Origin: Tigriopus japonicus
Lineage: Eukaryota > Arthropoda > Copepoda > Harpacticoida > Harpacticidae
Reading direction: 5' to 3'
DNA length: 64,000 nucleotides
Assembly (NCBI GenBank): GCA_010645155.1
Contig: JAAGOF010000055.1
Span: forward strand, 297,902 to 361,901
A model generated the notes under the pieces. That model was given only the letters and a program-made list of their open reading frames with translations. It was not told the origin of the DNA and did not search any database. Positions 14,255 through 26,651 of the stretch are shown here, in pieces. The position numbers and the translations under genes were made by a program. Numbering within the stretch: position 1 is the stretch's first letter; each line of letters opens with the position of its first letter.

Positions 14255-15698
14255 CCCTGACGGTTGGTACATCTCCCAAAGACAAAGGCTGAGCTCAAAG
14301 ACTCATTAAAATTCTACCATGAACCCAAAGCTGCTGAAAGATGTACCACCAAGAGCGAGTTATGGCTAGAACTGACAGGGAGACATGGATTTACTGGATG
14401 GAGAGTATCAGTACTTCTACTATTTACATAGATGAAGCGTTCTTTTCTGATTGGATGATGCTCGATGCCATTATATTCTTTCCCCGCCACAGTAACCAGT
14501 TTAGGAACCTTGGGCAGAGACACACAGCACATGACACACGCACGCATGCACCAGCCAGATGAGTAGCGACCGACGGTTACGGCTGTAGTACAAGCATCAT
14601 CATCATCATCAGTAACCACCGTCACTTCAAAATGTGAGTGAGTGTGTATGTATCTATGGAGTACGAAGATATCTTTACAGTTGTTGAAGAGACGTGCGGC
14701 TTCGCATCAGGGTATTGAACTAAAAGAAACGGCCAGATCTATACCATGGCAAAGCCTCGAGGAGCTGGACATATTTTCGGGTTGTGACCCTGCGCGAACT
14801 CGTTGTCGGCGACCACTACTTCACTACCACCATTACCATTTGCTTCCCATTCCAGGCCGTTTCTTGAGCAGATGAAAGCGGCAAAATGGGGGCCGCCAAC
14901 TCGTCGAGAAGAAGAAGGAGCAAGCTAGGAACTCACTCACACACATTTGCCAGTGTATCCATACGCACGCACGAATGCACGCAGACACACACACACACAC
15001 TCACATGTTCGAGATGCTAGTGAAGTAGCTAGCTGGAAGAGCAGCAGCATCTTGTATGTAGACCTGGCTTTTGGGTCAGTCAACAGACTCGGTCGTTTTC
15101 GGTTCCCTTGTCTCCAGAGTTTTATATCGTGAGTTTGGCCAGCTATCGGACATGCCCATCAAGAGGTTGAGAAAGAAGGAGAGCTCAAAGACCGAACGAG
15201 GCTTGAGAGAGAGAGAGAAAAATAGGAAAGAAAAGAAAAGAAAGAAGTCGTCTCCACGTATTCCTTCGACGTCGTCGTCGCCTTTGTCGACCCACCCAAA
15301 CCTGATGTTGAAACCCGATAACAATCCAATGATGCAGGTGCGGTAGGATAAACCAGGCAAGGAGTTGTTAGTACTCCAGAAGTGTGCACCAGAACCTCAG
15401 CTCAAGAAATAGCAATAAGAACGATTATAAAAATAACTATGTTGGTGGGACTGAAACGGGTGTCGTTGATGCGTTGGACATTCTCTTTCTCGCCGTTTTT
15501 CTTTCTTTCTTACTCACTCACATATACACGCAGACGCACCCACCAATGACTACATGCTCATCCTGACACGAGTCTTGGTTCTTGGTCCTGCAACTCCACC
15601 CAACACGCCGGCCAAAAGAACTACTGCCAGCTACTTCTCCCTTTGAACGCCGAGCACGCCTTTTCGGGTGACAAAGGCACGCCGGCCGGCCAAATCGA

Positions 15699-16050
15699 AT
15701 GGCTCTGATTGGTCGCACCCGCTTGGTGACACTCCTCGGGATGTCACCAGATAGGCAGAGCCAAGCGGGCGACAGTCTGGCGTTCCACCCCAGCAGACCA
15801 ACAGGATATGTGGGGGGTGGTGACATTTTCGAGGAAAGGAGATTTTCCGATTGGTCGTCACAGGCTCCAGATCCAGCAACCACGCAGAGAGAGGGAGGAG
15901 GTGACAAAATTCCACGAAGCATACTTCTCCTCGACTGGACACAGAGAGAGAGAGAGAAAGAGAGGAGGAAAAGAAGGGGAGGGGGGACCACAGTGACAAA
16001 GGGGGGAAGAGGAAAGTTACAAACGCGGACAAAGCCAGTTTGGACAGCTG
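15699..16050 (+). promoter_or_regulatory. Candidate alternative promoter/first exon of the disco-like gene
   Basis: A GC-rich patch within the long upstream intron holds two inverted CCAAT boxes (ATTGG at 15708-15712 and 15850-15854), followed by a purine-rich tract. It ends in a strong donor, gtgagt, at 16051. An open frame from the ATG at 15699 reaches the donor in phase 1, and splicing to 19050 would give Ala-Leu-Asp-Lys-Leu, the form I recall from basonuclins. The upstream peptide is low in complexity and unlike any family I know, so the exon may be 5' UTR rather than coding. Whether it is transcribed cannot be told from sequence. Confidence 0.3.
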
Positions 16051-19049
16051 GTGAGTGAACTCTTTCCACGGCTTTCACCTCCAGCCAGAGAGAATGGAAA
16101 TGGTGTTTCCAAGGAAAAGGGCTCGAGATGAGGCGGTTTGGGAGGCTTTGTTATGGCTGTTTTGCTGCCATTTTGAATACGGAGGTGCATGCTTGGCCAT
16201 GTATGTCCTCAATGAGTCGTTCCTAAATCGGCTCAATTTAATTGCCGGCTAGATGAGATCAAGAGTGAAGGCTCCAAAATTGTGAAGAACTAAAACCTTG
16301 AGTCATGAATCAAAACCTCTTGGCAAGATTCCTTTAGTCTTTGCCAAAAGAAAAACATTTGACAAACATCATGGACGTACTCTTAAGCAATATTATAGAT
16401 GCTCCTCCAAAGCCAATCTTTGTGTTGTTTCCTCAAACTTTTGGCCAATGTTAAAAGTTTAATCGGAAATGCTTCACTTAAGACACGATTTTTGTTCAGT
16501 GCTGCACTTTTATATCGTTGCTTGAAAACCTGCTTTGGTTGTTCATCCATCGCAAGAAGCTAAGTGTCATCTACCAAACGGATCTCACCATATGAGTTAC
16601 CGAACTTACCACGCCTTCAAATCCATCTCGAGAAAAAAGTCCCGTCTGAAATAGAATATTCGACTTGGCTTGAGTCAAGAAAGATCTAGTTGGTGTATGA
16701 GGCATTGTTTTCAAGATTATTGCAGACGTCTATGTGAGTAGATTCGTGGCTTAATATTTGCATACGATTGGTAGGAGGGGAGGGGGATTGAAGTGAGAGG
16801 TGTGTCGTGGATCTCGTTGTTCACATATGGCTTTTTCGAGCTGACTGGCCAAACTTGGCAAAATTTGGACGTTCACAACACACCACAATGGCTCTTTGTG
16901 GTCAATTAAACTCAGTCTTTTTTTCATACTACCAAATCACACAAAAACTGTAGATGAACAAACCTCACTTGATTCCAAGTGGTTGGTCTACTTTGTCGAT
17001 CTTGGTTATCAATGAATTACAGAAAAGAAATGTTGAAAGAAACTTCAGATTGTTTGACGAGACTAAGGAGAGAATAGGAAGTCAATATATTTTGTAGATT
17101 CATTCGCGTGGTTTGGAAGGTAAAATGAACGTCTAGCTACGTAGTCAATTCAAAAGAAAATCATCAGGTCTCGGCTTGAACGTTACAGTCGAGAGAGGTT
17201 CCTGGACACTTTTTTGCCTCCTCGATGTGGCGTTGGCCATGTCCAAATATTATATCTCGAGCAATTGCTGGGGTTAAAATGCCATCTCGCCAAAGCCAAG
17301 CGATTTCGGCCAAGCCCCATTTTTCGGTCGTCCTGGGGTAATTATTTTTGCATTCCACTCTTCTCAGGCTTCAGTCAAGACGACGAAGGTGAATCAGAAG
17401 AAGAAGTCTCATGTCTGTTCTTGAAAAGACAGCAATCTCGCGTGTTTCACGCAAGTTTAGATTTTTCATCTGCCGAGACAAAGTCATCGTGAATGTCGCG
17501 ATAACTTTGCCATTATCAGCAACATATCTGCCCACTCTTCAAATCTGGCACCTTGCCTTTATAGCACGTCGTCATCTGGAACTGGAATTTGGAATCAGTC
17601 GTGGTGTGTTTGAATGTCCATTCGGGATTGGATGATGTTTCAGAAAATCCTGGTGCGCTTTTACGAGCAACACCAACTAACATATGTCATTAGGTTCATT
17701 TTTGGTTGGGTAAGATCGACTCTGTAGTTTACATGCAACAATTCTTCCCGTCGCGTTTCTCTCCAAGTTTGTGTTCGAGTTAGCTGTGGTCAAGTACCCA
17801 CCACTCTTTTTGCAGACCCCGTTGGAATAGCAGGTTTGGACTCGACAGAGATTGGCATGGTTGGGATGAGGGCAACGAGGCTTGGCGTGGTCTCGTTTGC
17901 GTTTGGAAGAAAGGTCGTCAATTTTTGACCTCTGTCTCACTATCTAGATCATCATCATCATCGTAGTCGTAGCCGTCGTCGTCGTCCTCATCATCATGGT
18001 CTATTGTCCGATTCCACCTAAATGCATTTCAACAACGCTCAATTGTCGTCCTTTTGCCGAGCGCTTTTTTCAATTTTGGGAGGCCCTTTTCCCACCGAAT
18101 TCGAGGCCAAGAGTAAACACTACAGAACTGGTCATTAAATTAATAACAACGTAAAGCCGGCTGATGAATTCTCCTCCAGTGCCTAAGGGGAACATTTAAC
18201 ACTTGAACATTCCTTGGTTATCGCGAAGTTAAAGGACAGCCATTCGTCCTCAACGATGAGCAAATGTTTTCGAGATATGCACTACATAGAAGGGATATTT
18301 TCCAACTTGAGATGGTCTCTGAAACGTTACTTTTCTGATGGTTAACCTAGTTTGGCTTAAGCTTTTCGTCAGCCCATTCAAACTGAACGAGAGTCATCAT
18401 CTCATTTTTTGTGTGTCCAAGTTCGAACCGATTTCGTGCCATGTTCGTCGATTGTGATGGTCGTGGTTATACTTCAACCAAGGTAGGCTCTTTGGGCCAG
18501 CCGGTTCTCCAGTTCAAACATATCAACTGAAAAATCTCGTCTCTCTTTTTTGCTGCCAACCAATCGCAATTGTTTCTGTGGAATTTGGAGGTGGACATTT
18601 TGGAAGAAAGATGAGGTTTGCAGTTCTTAGATGACATCAGTTGATGATGTCGACTTCGACGATTCGAAGCCCCATGCCAAACGACTACTCCCTCCCAGTT
18701 GAGTTAGGTCTACCCAAGGCACTCACTCCACTACGTACCATGCATTAGAACAAGCAACAAAGACCCTCTCGTAAAAAAACCTGGTCTTGGCCCACAAAAG
18801 GAACTCTTAACTGCCGGTCACTGCTTGGCTTTGTGGAAGCCAGTCTCGTAACTAGAATGAGATATGAATCTCTTTGCTTCGAGCGAGCTCCAATCGTCAT
18901 GAGTCGTTTGGCCGAACCCCGATCTAAAAAGGCACACACTCGCATTCTTTGGTGGCGTGGCGTCCAGTCCCCGATTTGATGAAAGAAACGTATCAAGACG
19001 ACATGGCGGTTTTTTCTAAAACGACCCTTCTTTTTCTCTCTTATTTCAG

Positions 19050-22000
19050 CGTTGGATAAGCTCAATCTCAGCCACTTTTACAATGCGGCCGCGGTTGCTG
19101 CGTCTGGTCCCGGAGGAGGAGGGATTGGAGTGGAAGCCGTCAACCCTAACATCGTCTTCGATGTAGCCTCACTGGTCCTCTATGGCACTCATGCGATTCC
19201 AGTGAGGTTAAAAATTTTACTAGATCGACTATTTTCGGTTCTTCGCGAAGACGATGTGGTCCAAATACTCAAAGGCTATGGCTGGACCTTGGAGGATTAT
19301 CAACGAGGATACATACTCAAGGTATTTTTTATATAAAATGGCGAGCTCTGAATGCGGAAATAACTTGAACTCTTTGTGATTGCTTTTAGGATCATCATGG
19401 AGCTCCTCTGGAGCGTTGGACCATGTGTAATAAGGAAGAGGAACCTTTGGTTTTGCAACAATTCCTTCGCTTTGGTGAGACCCGCCCAATCACGCAGCAA
19501 CTCCTCCTGCAAGAGCTGAGTGACCGGCAAAACGAGGAACAGCGATCTCGAGCACAGTCCGAGATCAAGAAACTCATCGATCTCCGCAATTCCGCACGCA
19601 CCCCTCCTCAAACCCCACTTATGCCCGTGAGTCGCCCGCAAAGTGTGGAAACCAAGCATGAACCTCTTTCTTCTCCCCTACATCACACTCGCCCATCTCC
19701 TCACCAATCTCCCAAGCCGAAGTTGCATCCCCCCACTTCTCCATCATCCTCGTCAGCCGCAGCTTCTCCCAAGGTGCCTGAGCACAACATATCCAGTCCT
19801 GTCAATGGGAATGCCAAGAGCCCCGCGTCCTCTCCTTTGAATCGCCTACAGAGCATGCAACCCTTTGATTATCGGAAAAACAGTATGGGTTCGTTCGATC
19901 GCCACCCGACCGCCGAAGAAATGCAACGAGCAGCCATTGAGAGGCCGGTTCCACCTTCCATGAGGATTCCCCATTCTGCTGCTGCGGCAGCTGCGGCTGC
20001 AGCCGCTGCAGCCGCTGGCATTTCGCTGCCAATGATGTCCAATGCAGGAAGTTACCACAATGTCATCACAAGTATGGCAAGTCATGTAAGTTGGACAGGT
20101 CAAAACAGGCTTTCAATGTGGAAAATACTTAAGTAAAAAGAAAACAAAACCAAATATTGCAAGTCAATTTGACAACGAAGAACTTTGTAAAGAACTTGAT
20201 TGTTGTGCAAAATGTGCCTTTCAAAAATACTGATTTGAGTTGTTCGATTCCAGGTCAAGGATGCCTCTTCCATGAAGAAATCCACGTCTCATCTAGACCT
20301 CTCCTCTACTCACAATGCACTAAATTTAAGCAAATCAAACGACGATAATTATGCCCCGCACCATCGAAGTTCAGGAGGTGGGAGTGGTGGGGGTGTGGGA
20401 GGAGGAGGAGGGGGTGGTGGCCGCAAGCCTCGTCGTGAGGTTATTCAGAATGACTCCGACAATTCGGGCGACGAGGGCCTCGGAGGGCTAAAAGACGACA
20501 TCAAGAAGAAGCTTCAAAACAACATAGGCACCTCCTTTGTGAGTCCAACCACTGGCAAGAAACGGGTCCGTTGCAATGTCTGTATGAAAACCTTCTGTGA
20601 TAAAGGGGCCCTCAAAATTCATTTTTCGGCCGTTCATCTGCGAGAAATGCACAAGTGCAGCGTGGAAGGCTGTAACATGATGTTCAGCTCACGGCGAAGT
20701 CGAAATCGTCACTCGGCTAACCCCAACCCGAAATTGCACACTCCTCATCTCAGACGAAAGATCTCACCCCACGATGGCCGCACTCACCAAGGTCCCTATT
20801 TGCCGGGTCTGGCCGCACTCAATGCAACCAGCCACATGAAGGAAATGAGCCACATCCCTCAGATGCCATCCCTTCTGGGCAGTCCAATGCCCATGCACGG
20901 CAGCCACTTTAACCCAAACATGCTGGGACCGGATTTTCAAAACCTTCAAAGACATCAGATGGAACTTCACCGGCTCCATGAGCTGAAAATGAATTCCATG
21001 TACGCTGGACATCCTGGGATGGGCGCTCAAAAGCATAAATCCGACTCAAAGTTGGACTCAGACGGCGAAGTCAAACGGGCGCGATTTTCGGATTCTGAGC
21101 CAGATGAAAGTCAAAAATTTGAAGACGACAAGAGCATCGGAGAAGTCAGCGCCAAAGACGAGTCCTCATCGGGCATCTTTTCTGTCGGCGGAGGACGCAA
21201 GCGGAAGAATCAGAACCCCACCAGAATAACCACAGTGGCGAGGTCTTCGAACCAAAACAACCATGGGGACGCTAATGATAACGACGAGTTCTCATCCGAC
21301 GACGACGATGAAGGCTTCGAGAACCCAATGGATGACAACGACGATGAGCTCGAAGATGACGACGAGGATGACTTGGGAGACAACGAGAACCTCGGTAATC
21401 GAGGTGGCTCTGGATCAGGCTCGGCTGGAGGTCAGTCGGACGAACGCAAACCTGATGAAGATGGCCAATCTGGAGGATCACAGCCTGATCAAAGCCAAGA
21501 CAAAGGGGGCAATGCCAATAACGACCGCGGTGCGAGTAATGCCAATAACGGGGGAGAGACCACAAACGGGCAACAAGACGAAGAGAGCAACAACAATAAC
21601 AGTCTGAAACTGGAGGATACAGAAGACATTCCCTTGGACGATGACAACCCAAAGAGATGTATCGAATGCGGCGAGGAGTTTCCTAACCACTTCTCCCTCA
21701 AAACTCACTACCAAGACGTGCATTTGAAGCTCATGCACAAGTGCACAATCGAGGGCTGCAACGCAGGATTCCCGTCGAAGAGAAGTCGAGACCGTCATAG
21801 CTCAAATCTGAACCTCCATCGAAAACTTCTTTCGACCTCGTCGCCTTCAACAGCGATGGAAGGGGTCGCTCCCAGCCATCCCAATGGCCAAGCCGATCTA
21901 TTGGGACGTCTTTATGCGGAGGCTGCAGCCAAGTCTCCAAACCCTTACGGTGTCTTTCCCAACTCGAATTTTCTGAACGTGTTTGCGGCTATGGCGGCAT

Positions 22001-22158
22001 CTTCACATTCGGGCGCCCTGTCAGGCAAGGCCAACGCATCCTTCGATATGGGCGAGCAGCTAAAGACATGGGGCTCACTGAATGGATTCCCTTCATCCAT
22101 GACCAACCCTGCAGGGTCGACCAATCGACTTCTGGCAGAAGTTGGAAACACTTCCTAA
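19050..22158 (+). CDS. disco: Disco/basonuclin-family C2H2 zinc-finger transcription factor
   Basis: Three firm exons, 19050-19321, 19390-20085 and 20254-22158, are joined at GT-AG introns in phase 0; with the 10810 exon the product would be 1002 residues. The first two exons carry the conserved basonuclin region (VVFD-like [39 protein letters not shown], then [11 protein letters not shown]). The last exon holds two pairs of C2H2 fingers. The first pair starts at [17 protein letters not shown] and matches Drosophila disco closely, including [16 protein letters not shown] after it. The second starts at [17 protein letters not shown] and resembles the C-terminal basonuclin pair ([16 protein letters not shown]). 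Between them are long Asp/Glu, Asn and Gly-rich low-complexity tracts and a basic GGRKRKN stretch. Family members are nuclear DNA-binding regulators of appendage and neural patterning. The 3' UTR probably ends near the AATAAA at 23070. Exact orthology (disco, disco-related or basonuclin) is uncertain. Confidence 0.93.
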
Positions 22159-23090
22159 GCAACGCTTCTACGCCGCCGATTTTCTTCTTCCTCTTCATAC
22201 TTTTTCGCCCCCTTCTAGTTGTTAGGCTTGATGATTACGTTCAATTTCTAGCCCTCCTCCCTCCCCCGATATCTGTGATTTTCGTATATGATTCTATTAT
22301 TTCTCCTTGTAGAAATTTTTATGAAAGTCAATCGTTCTTCCTCTCATTGGAAAGCATGTCAAAGATCAATCAACTTGCGCATTAAAGGCAATCTGAGCAG
22401 CATTTGGAGCTCGGGATCATCCTTGTAAACATATTCAGCCATGTGTGCATACTTAGAGCTAATTTGTGAAAAAATCCCCCTCACCCCAAGTTTACCAATC
22501 AAAAGTATACTCCTACGTTCAAGTCTCATTTCAAAGCATTTTGAAACATAAAAATAACAATCTTGTCCTGTATTATAAAAAATATGATCACATGTACTAA
22601 AAACCCAAGAATTTCTCGCGCCGCTTTAACCTTTCCTCATTATAGCTCTCTCGCTCTCGCTCTCTCTCTCTCTTTCTTACTCTTACTTTCGCTCTCTTCA
22701 TTCGAACCCACCGTATGGCAAATAACCAGGCTTTATCATGTTATGAAGCACACAACAATTGGATTCATTATTATCAGGATCCAAAGCAACAACAAAAACC
22801 AACCAACCAAACAAACCAACCACTCTCGATATTCCAAGTAACCCATGAATCTTTCTTGCCAAATTCTAGCGTCACGCCTGTTTACACCGCTATTTTCCCG
22901 ACACGCCCACCAAGAATGTATTACTACCTTCTCCAATTTTTGGGTTGGGTGCGAGACCTGTTGCACTGAAGGTGTGTGTCTCGCTTACTTATTTAATATG
23001 ATAGTAAGATTGAGGGAAATATCTTGTGTGTATATGATGTTCTTGTCAGGTGAAAACATGTTTAGATAAAATAAAATATTTGTTCTTACT
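22159..23090 (+). other. Probable 3' UTR of the disco-like gene
   Basis: No open frame here resembles a protein. The stretch contains a CT-rich microsatellite (22646-22674) and a CAAC/CAAA repeat near 22795-22822. It ends just after an AATAAA hexamer at 23070-23075 within ATAAAATAAAATA, the best candidate polyadenylation signal for the upstream gene. Confidence 0.5.
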
Positions 23091-23332
23091 CATCAAAATG
23101 GCTTGAGTCCTTCATATTTTCACTGATTGACTGGTCACGTTTATCATATTAAGCATGATGGGATGCATGTATGACGTTAGAAATTAGCCTTTTGAGCATA
23201 AAAAAGTAAAACACATCAAGTTATGGCAAATGCGTTTGCACGGTGATTCAAAGGGCTGTTTAGGTTTGAATCGAAAGAGCTACAGTCATCATGGCATGTT
23301 TTGGACTCACAATTCAATAGGGAATAACCTTA

Positions 23333-23795
23333 CTTTTATGGTGTTGTATGAGTTTAAGTCCAGGCAAAAACTTATGTACCTAAAAACCCATTAATGATAA
23401 CATTTTAGAAAAACTTTTTAATCCATATTAAGAGACCATTTAGTTACCTGTTGAATTCAAATTAAATAAAAATTCATTCATAAGCAGCTGAGTTATTTGG
23501 GTTTAACTGGTCCATTTTTTGATCCCAAAAAGCCGAACAACGTTAGTTACATCAAAAACGAAAGTCCAAAATATTTCATATAGCTTATAAATGTCGTGAA
23601 AGAAAATGAAAGTTTTGTCAAAATTTGGTTGTATTTTTATTTAATTTGAATTCAACGGGAACTAAATGGTCTCTAAATATGGATTAAATAGTATGGATTA
23701 AATAGTTAATCAGAATATGTTGTTATCATTAACAGGTTTTTAGGTATAAAAGCTTCTCCCTGGACCTAAGCTAATAAAACACAATAAAAGTAAAG
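23333..23795. mobile_element. Inverted-repeat element (MITE-like)
   Basis: The left arm (about 23333-23467) and right arm (about 23640-23795) are imperfect inverted copies. Both carry, in opposite orientation, the same blocks: TTACTTTTAT near the ends, a GTCCAGG block, AAAACC(C/T)(A/G)TTAATGATAACA and AGAGACCATTTAGTT, with GTTGAATTCAAATT at the inner edge. A direct duplication of TATGGATTAAATAG in the right arm has lengthened it. No coding capacity was seen. The core CTGAGTTATTTGGGTTTAAC is shared with the larger element at 25550-26651, so the two are relatives. No target duplication could be set confidently. Confidence 0.7.
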
Positions 23796-24616
23796 TTGTT
23801 TCCCATTGAATTGTAGGCCCAATAAATGCCAAGATGTCTTTAGGTATTTCGATCCAAACCTAAAAGTCCATTTGAAATACCGTTTTTGGACATCTCAAAA
23901 CTTCCAATACATTAGACATAGATTTGGGCTTCAGATCAAAGTGGAGGAACGACGACCTCAATTACTTTACAATTTCCATTATCGATTTCGTCACTTACAC
24001 GGCATTAAAGATGTCTGATTTGTTAAAAGCAAAAAGTAGCCGTAACTTATCTCTCTCAAAGCTCATAGCTATTGTTTATGTTTAAATTTAGACTTGATTT
24101 TTTTGAAACATGGGCGGCTTACACACTAGTGTCTTTCCACATTCTAACGAGCTTTGCCTCACACAAGGACCCCTGTATTAGTAATACTATCATATACATA
24201 GGTTATCCCTGCCTCACCTATCCAACAAGGACGTTTTTCTCGATTGATTCGCTAGCAATAAGTTTTTGGAAGAGCTCTCTTGAAACTTCAGTGTCATACT
24301 AGTAATATTGATCTCACAATTTTTAGTCCTTGATTTGGAGAAGGATGGCTCACATCAAGAACCCCTTTATCATTGCTCACATGTTCAGTGATTGGGGCTA
24401 CATCTTTAATTGGGACAAGCACAAGAAATTCGGAGCCCAAAACTGGATAATCACTCAACCTCCAGCAAAAAAGATTCTCTGAAGTAGTGCAGATTAAAAC
24501 ATCTTTAGTGCCGATTAAAGAAACACATCATGAAACCCATCATGAAGTTTTTTGGTCCATGTGGTGATTAGGTGAAGTGAAAAGATGCAGTATAACCAAA
24601 GGCAATCTAAATAATA

Positions 24617-24919
24617 GTGATGTGTTTCGAACCAGTAGTGCTGCCAGTTTTGACTCGGAAGTTTATCGCTATTAAAAAGGGCAGGTTGTATTGAACTTTT
24701 TTGAAAAGACCTAAACAGGGACCAATTTGGCAATGCTCGAACTAGTTTGATTTCGAGTTTCATCGATTGTTAAAAAATGGATTTTGAGTTGTAAGTGCTG
24801 CTATATTTCATGGCAGATAAGGCCTATTGCTTGTTGAAAAGTTTAGCTGTGGTCAGATTTTTGACCCTAAAAACCAAAATGGCAAAACTCTGCCAAAAAT
24901 CCATCTCGAAACACATCAG
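24617..24919. mobile_element. MITE copy A with TA-flanked inverted termini
   Basis: The 303-bp unit starts GTGATGTGTTTCGA and ends TCGAAACACATCAG, inverted copies of each other with one mismatch. Both sides carry TA, as expected for a Tc1/mariner-type insertion. Its interior matches the adjacent copy B (AGTGCTGCCAGTTTTGACTC, then CTTTTTTGAAAAGACCTAAA, then TGGCAGATAAGG). It is non-coding. Confidence 0.8.
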
Positions 24920-24931
24920 TACTCTGTAGTA

Positions 24932-25479
24932 GTGATGTGTTTCGAACCAATAGTGCTGCCAGTTTTGACTCGCCGTTAAAAATGGCAGGTTGGATTGAAC
25001 TTTTTTGAAAAGACCTAAAGAGGGACCAATTTGGCAACACTCAAACTAGTTAGATTTCGAGTTTCATCGACAGTTATGAAAATGGATTTCGAGTTTCATC
25101 GATAGTTATGAAAATGGATTTCGAGTTTCATCGATAGTTATGAAAATGGATTTCGAGGTTCATCGATAGTTATGAAAATGGATTTCGAGTTTCATCGATA
25201 GTCATGAAAATGGATTTCGAGTTTCATCGATAGTTATGAAAATGGATTTCGAGTTTCATCGATAGTTATGAAAATGGATTTCGAGTTTCATCGATAGTTA
25301 TGAAAATGGATTTCGAGTTTCATCGATAGTTATGAAAACGGATTTCGAGTTCGCAGTGCTTCCATATTCTATGGCAGATAAGGTCTATTGCCTGTTGAAA
25401 AGTTTAGTTGTGGTCTGATTTTTTACCTTAAAGACCAAAATGGCAAAACTCTGCCAAAATCTAACTCGAAACACATCAG
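24932..25479. mobile_element. MITE copy B with expanded internal tandem array
   Basis: This copy starts 12 bp after copy A in the same orientation and has the same TA-flanked inverted termini. It is longer (548 bp) because a segment present once in copy A has grown into nine 32-bp tandem units. No coding capacity. The side-by-side arrangement suggests a dimer or a local duplication. Confidence 0.8.
25062..25349. repeat. Tandem array of nine 32-bp units
   Basis: Nine head-to-tail units begin at 25062, 25094, 25126, 25158, 25190, 25222, 25254, 25286 and 25318. Each reads TTTCATCGATAG, TTATGAAAATGG, ATTTCGAG, with a few single-base variants, and contains ATCGAT. The array is internal to MITE copy B; copy A holds the single-unit ancestor at about 24757-24790. 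Confidence 0.92.
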
Positions 25480-25549
25480 TACTAAATAAAGGCGTCTCAA
25501 CTGTTGCTACCCCCAAAAAGCTCCTTTTAAAGATCGGTGGGGAAACACG

Positions 25550-26651
25550 GCACTGAAAAAATTATATCAAGTTTCTGTGGAAATTCCCAAACACTATGAA
25601 ATGTGATTCAGACTCAAGAAACCAAGAGGAACAACTTTGATTTTCTGAGCTTCTCATAGTCAGGTGCAGATTAAAAATTATATCCCTAAAACCTGTTAAA
25701 TAACTTAATTTTTGAAAATCAGTCAGTACACTTTTAGAACAGATTTAAATACCTTTCGAATCGAAATTGCTTGAAAACATGTTGTTCAGTTGCTGAGTTA
25801 TTTGAGTTTAACCGGTTCATTTTTGGCCCAAAAAAGCGGAAAAACGTTTCAGGTATATGAAAACTCAAATTCCCAAACAAATGGTACATATTTTTGAAAT
25901 CACAAAATAAAATAAAAAATCTTCATTTTTCTGTGTTTTATTGTAACATTTTAAAATAACATTTAGTAAAACTTAATACACACTAAAAATGCATATTTTT
26001 GAAAAACTATGTTTCCATTGATTTCAGTACATTTGGTTAGGTTTTCAAATGAAAATTGAAAAAAAAACAAATGTTGAACATATGTGTCTTCGTATTTTGA
26101 GAGAATTCGATATTTCTCGAAGGACCATGGTCAAATGGACCAATATCGATTTTTAAAACATTATTGACGATTACAAAATTTGCATTGTGGACTTACCAAT
26201 ATAACCTTTCCATAATTCAAAAGCCACAATTCGAAAATTTGTAGTGTTTTCTACACATTAGTGTGTTTTCGGAAAGAATATATATCATTTTGACATGCTA
26301 TGACAGAACATAGAAGAATGAAGAATTTTTATTTTATCTTGTGACATCAAACATCTATATCATTTGCTTGGGAACTGGTTAAACTCAAATAACTCAGCAG
26401 CTGAGCAACATATTTTCAAACAATTTCGATTCAAAAGGTATCTAAATCTGCTCTAAAAGTGTACTGACTAGATTTTCAAAAAATAATTTATTTAACAGGT
26501 TGTTAGGTATATCACTTTTAATCTAGACCTGACTGTGAGAAACTCAGGAAATCAAAGTTGTTCCTCTTGGTTTCCTGAGCCTGAATCACATTTCATCGTG
26601 TTTGGGAATTTCCATAGAAACTTGATATGACTTTATTCAGTACCGTGGAAA
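25550..26651. mobile_element. Foldback-type element with about 280-bp inverted arms
   Basis: The left arm (25550-25829) and right arm (26377-26651, inverted) match over roughly 280 bp at an identity I estimate by eye at about 85-90%. Shared blocks include ATCAAGTTTCT, GGAAATTCCCAAACAC, ACCAAGAGGAACAACTTTGA and CAGTACACTTTTAGA. The 550-bp centre is AT-rich with no coding potential. It looks like a non-autonomous foldback or long-TIR MITE related to the one at 23333-23795. No target duplication is certain. Confidence 0.8.

Larger units (their letters stand above)
10946..19049 (+). other. Putative large first intron of the disco-like gene
   Basis: No exon other than the candidate near 15.7-16.05 kb is evident. 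The stretch contains microsatellites: AC repeats ending at 15000, CCAA/CAAC repeats at 14190-14254 and a trinucleotide GTC/ATC tract at about 17948-17998. Open frames here (for example 15518-16078 minus) are shadows of GC-rich or purine-rich sequence. It may hold enhancers. Confidence 0.4.

Noticed and set aside
15518..16078. 186-codon minus-strand frame
   Set aside because: It is antisense to a purine-rich tract and a CCAAT-box promoter-like region; composition is Ser/Leu/Pro runs with no recognisable domain.
17677..17940. Cys-containing minus frame considered as the missing zinc-binding exon of the disco-like gene
   Set aside because: It is on the wrong strand and its cysteine spacing does not match the basonuclin N-terminal segment.
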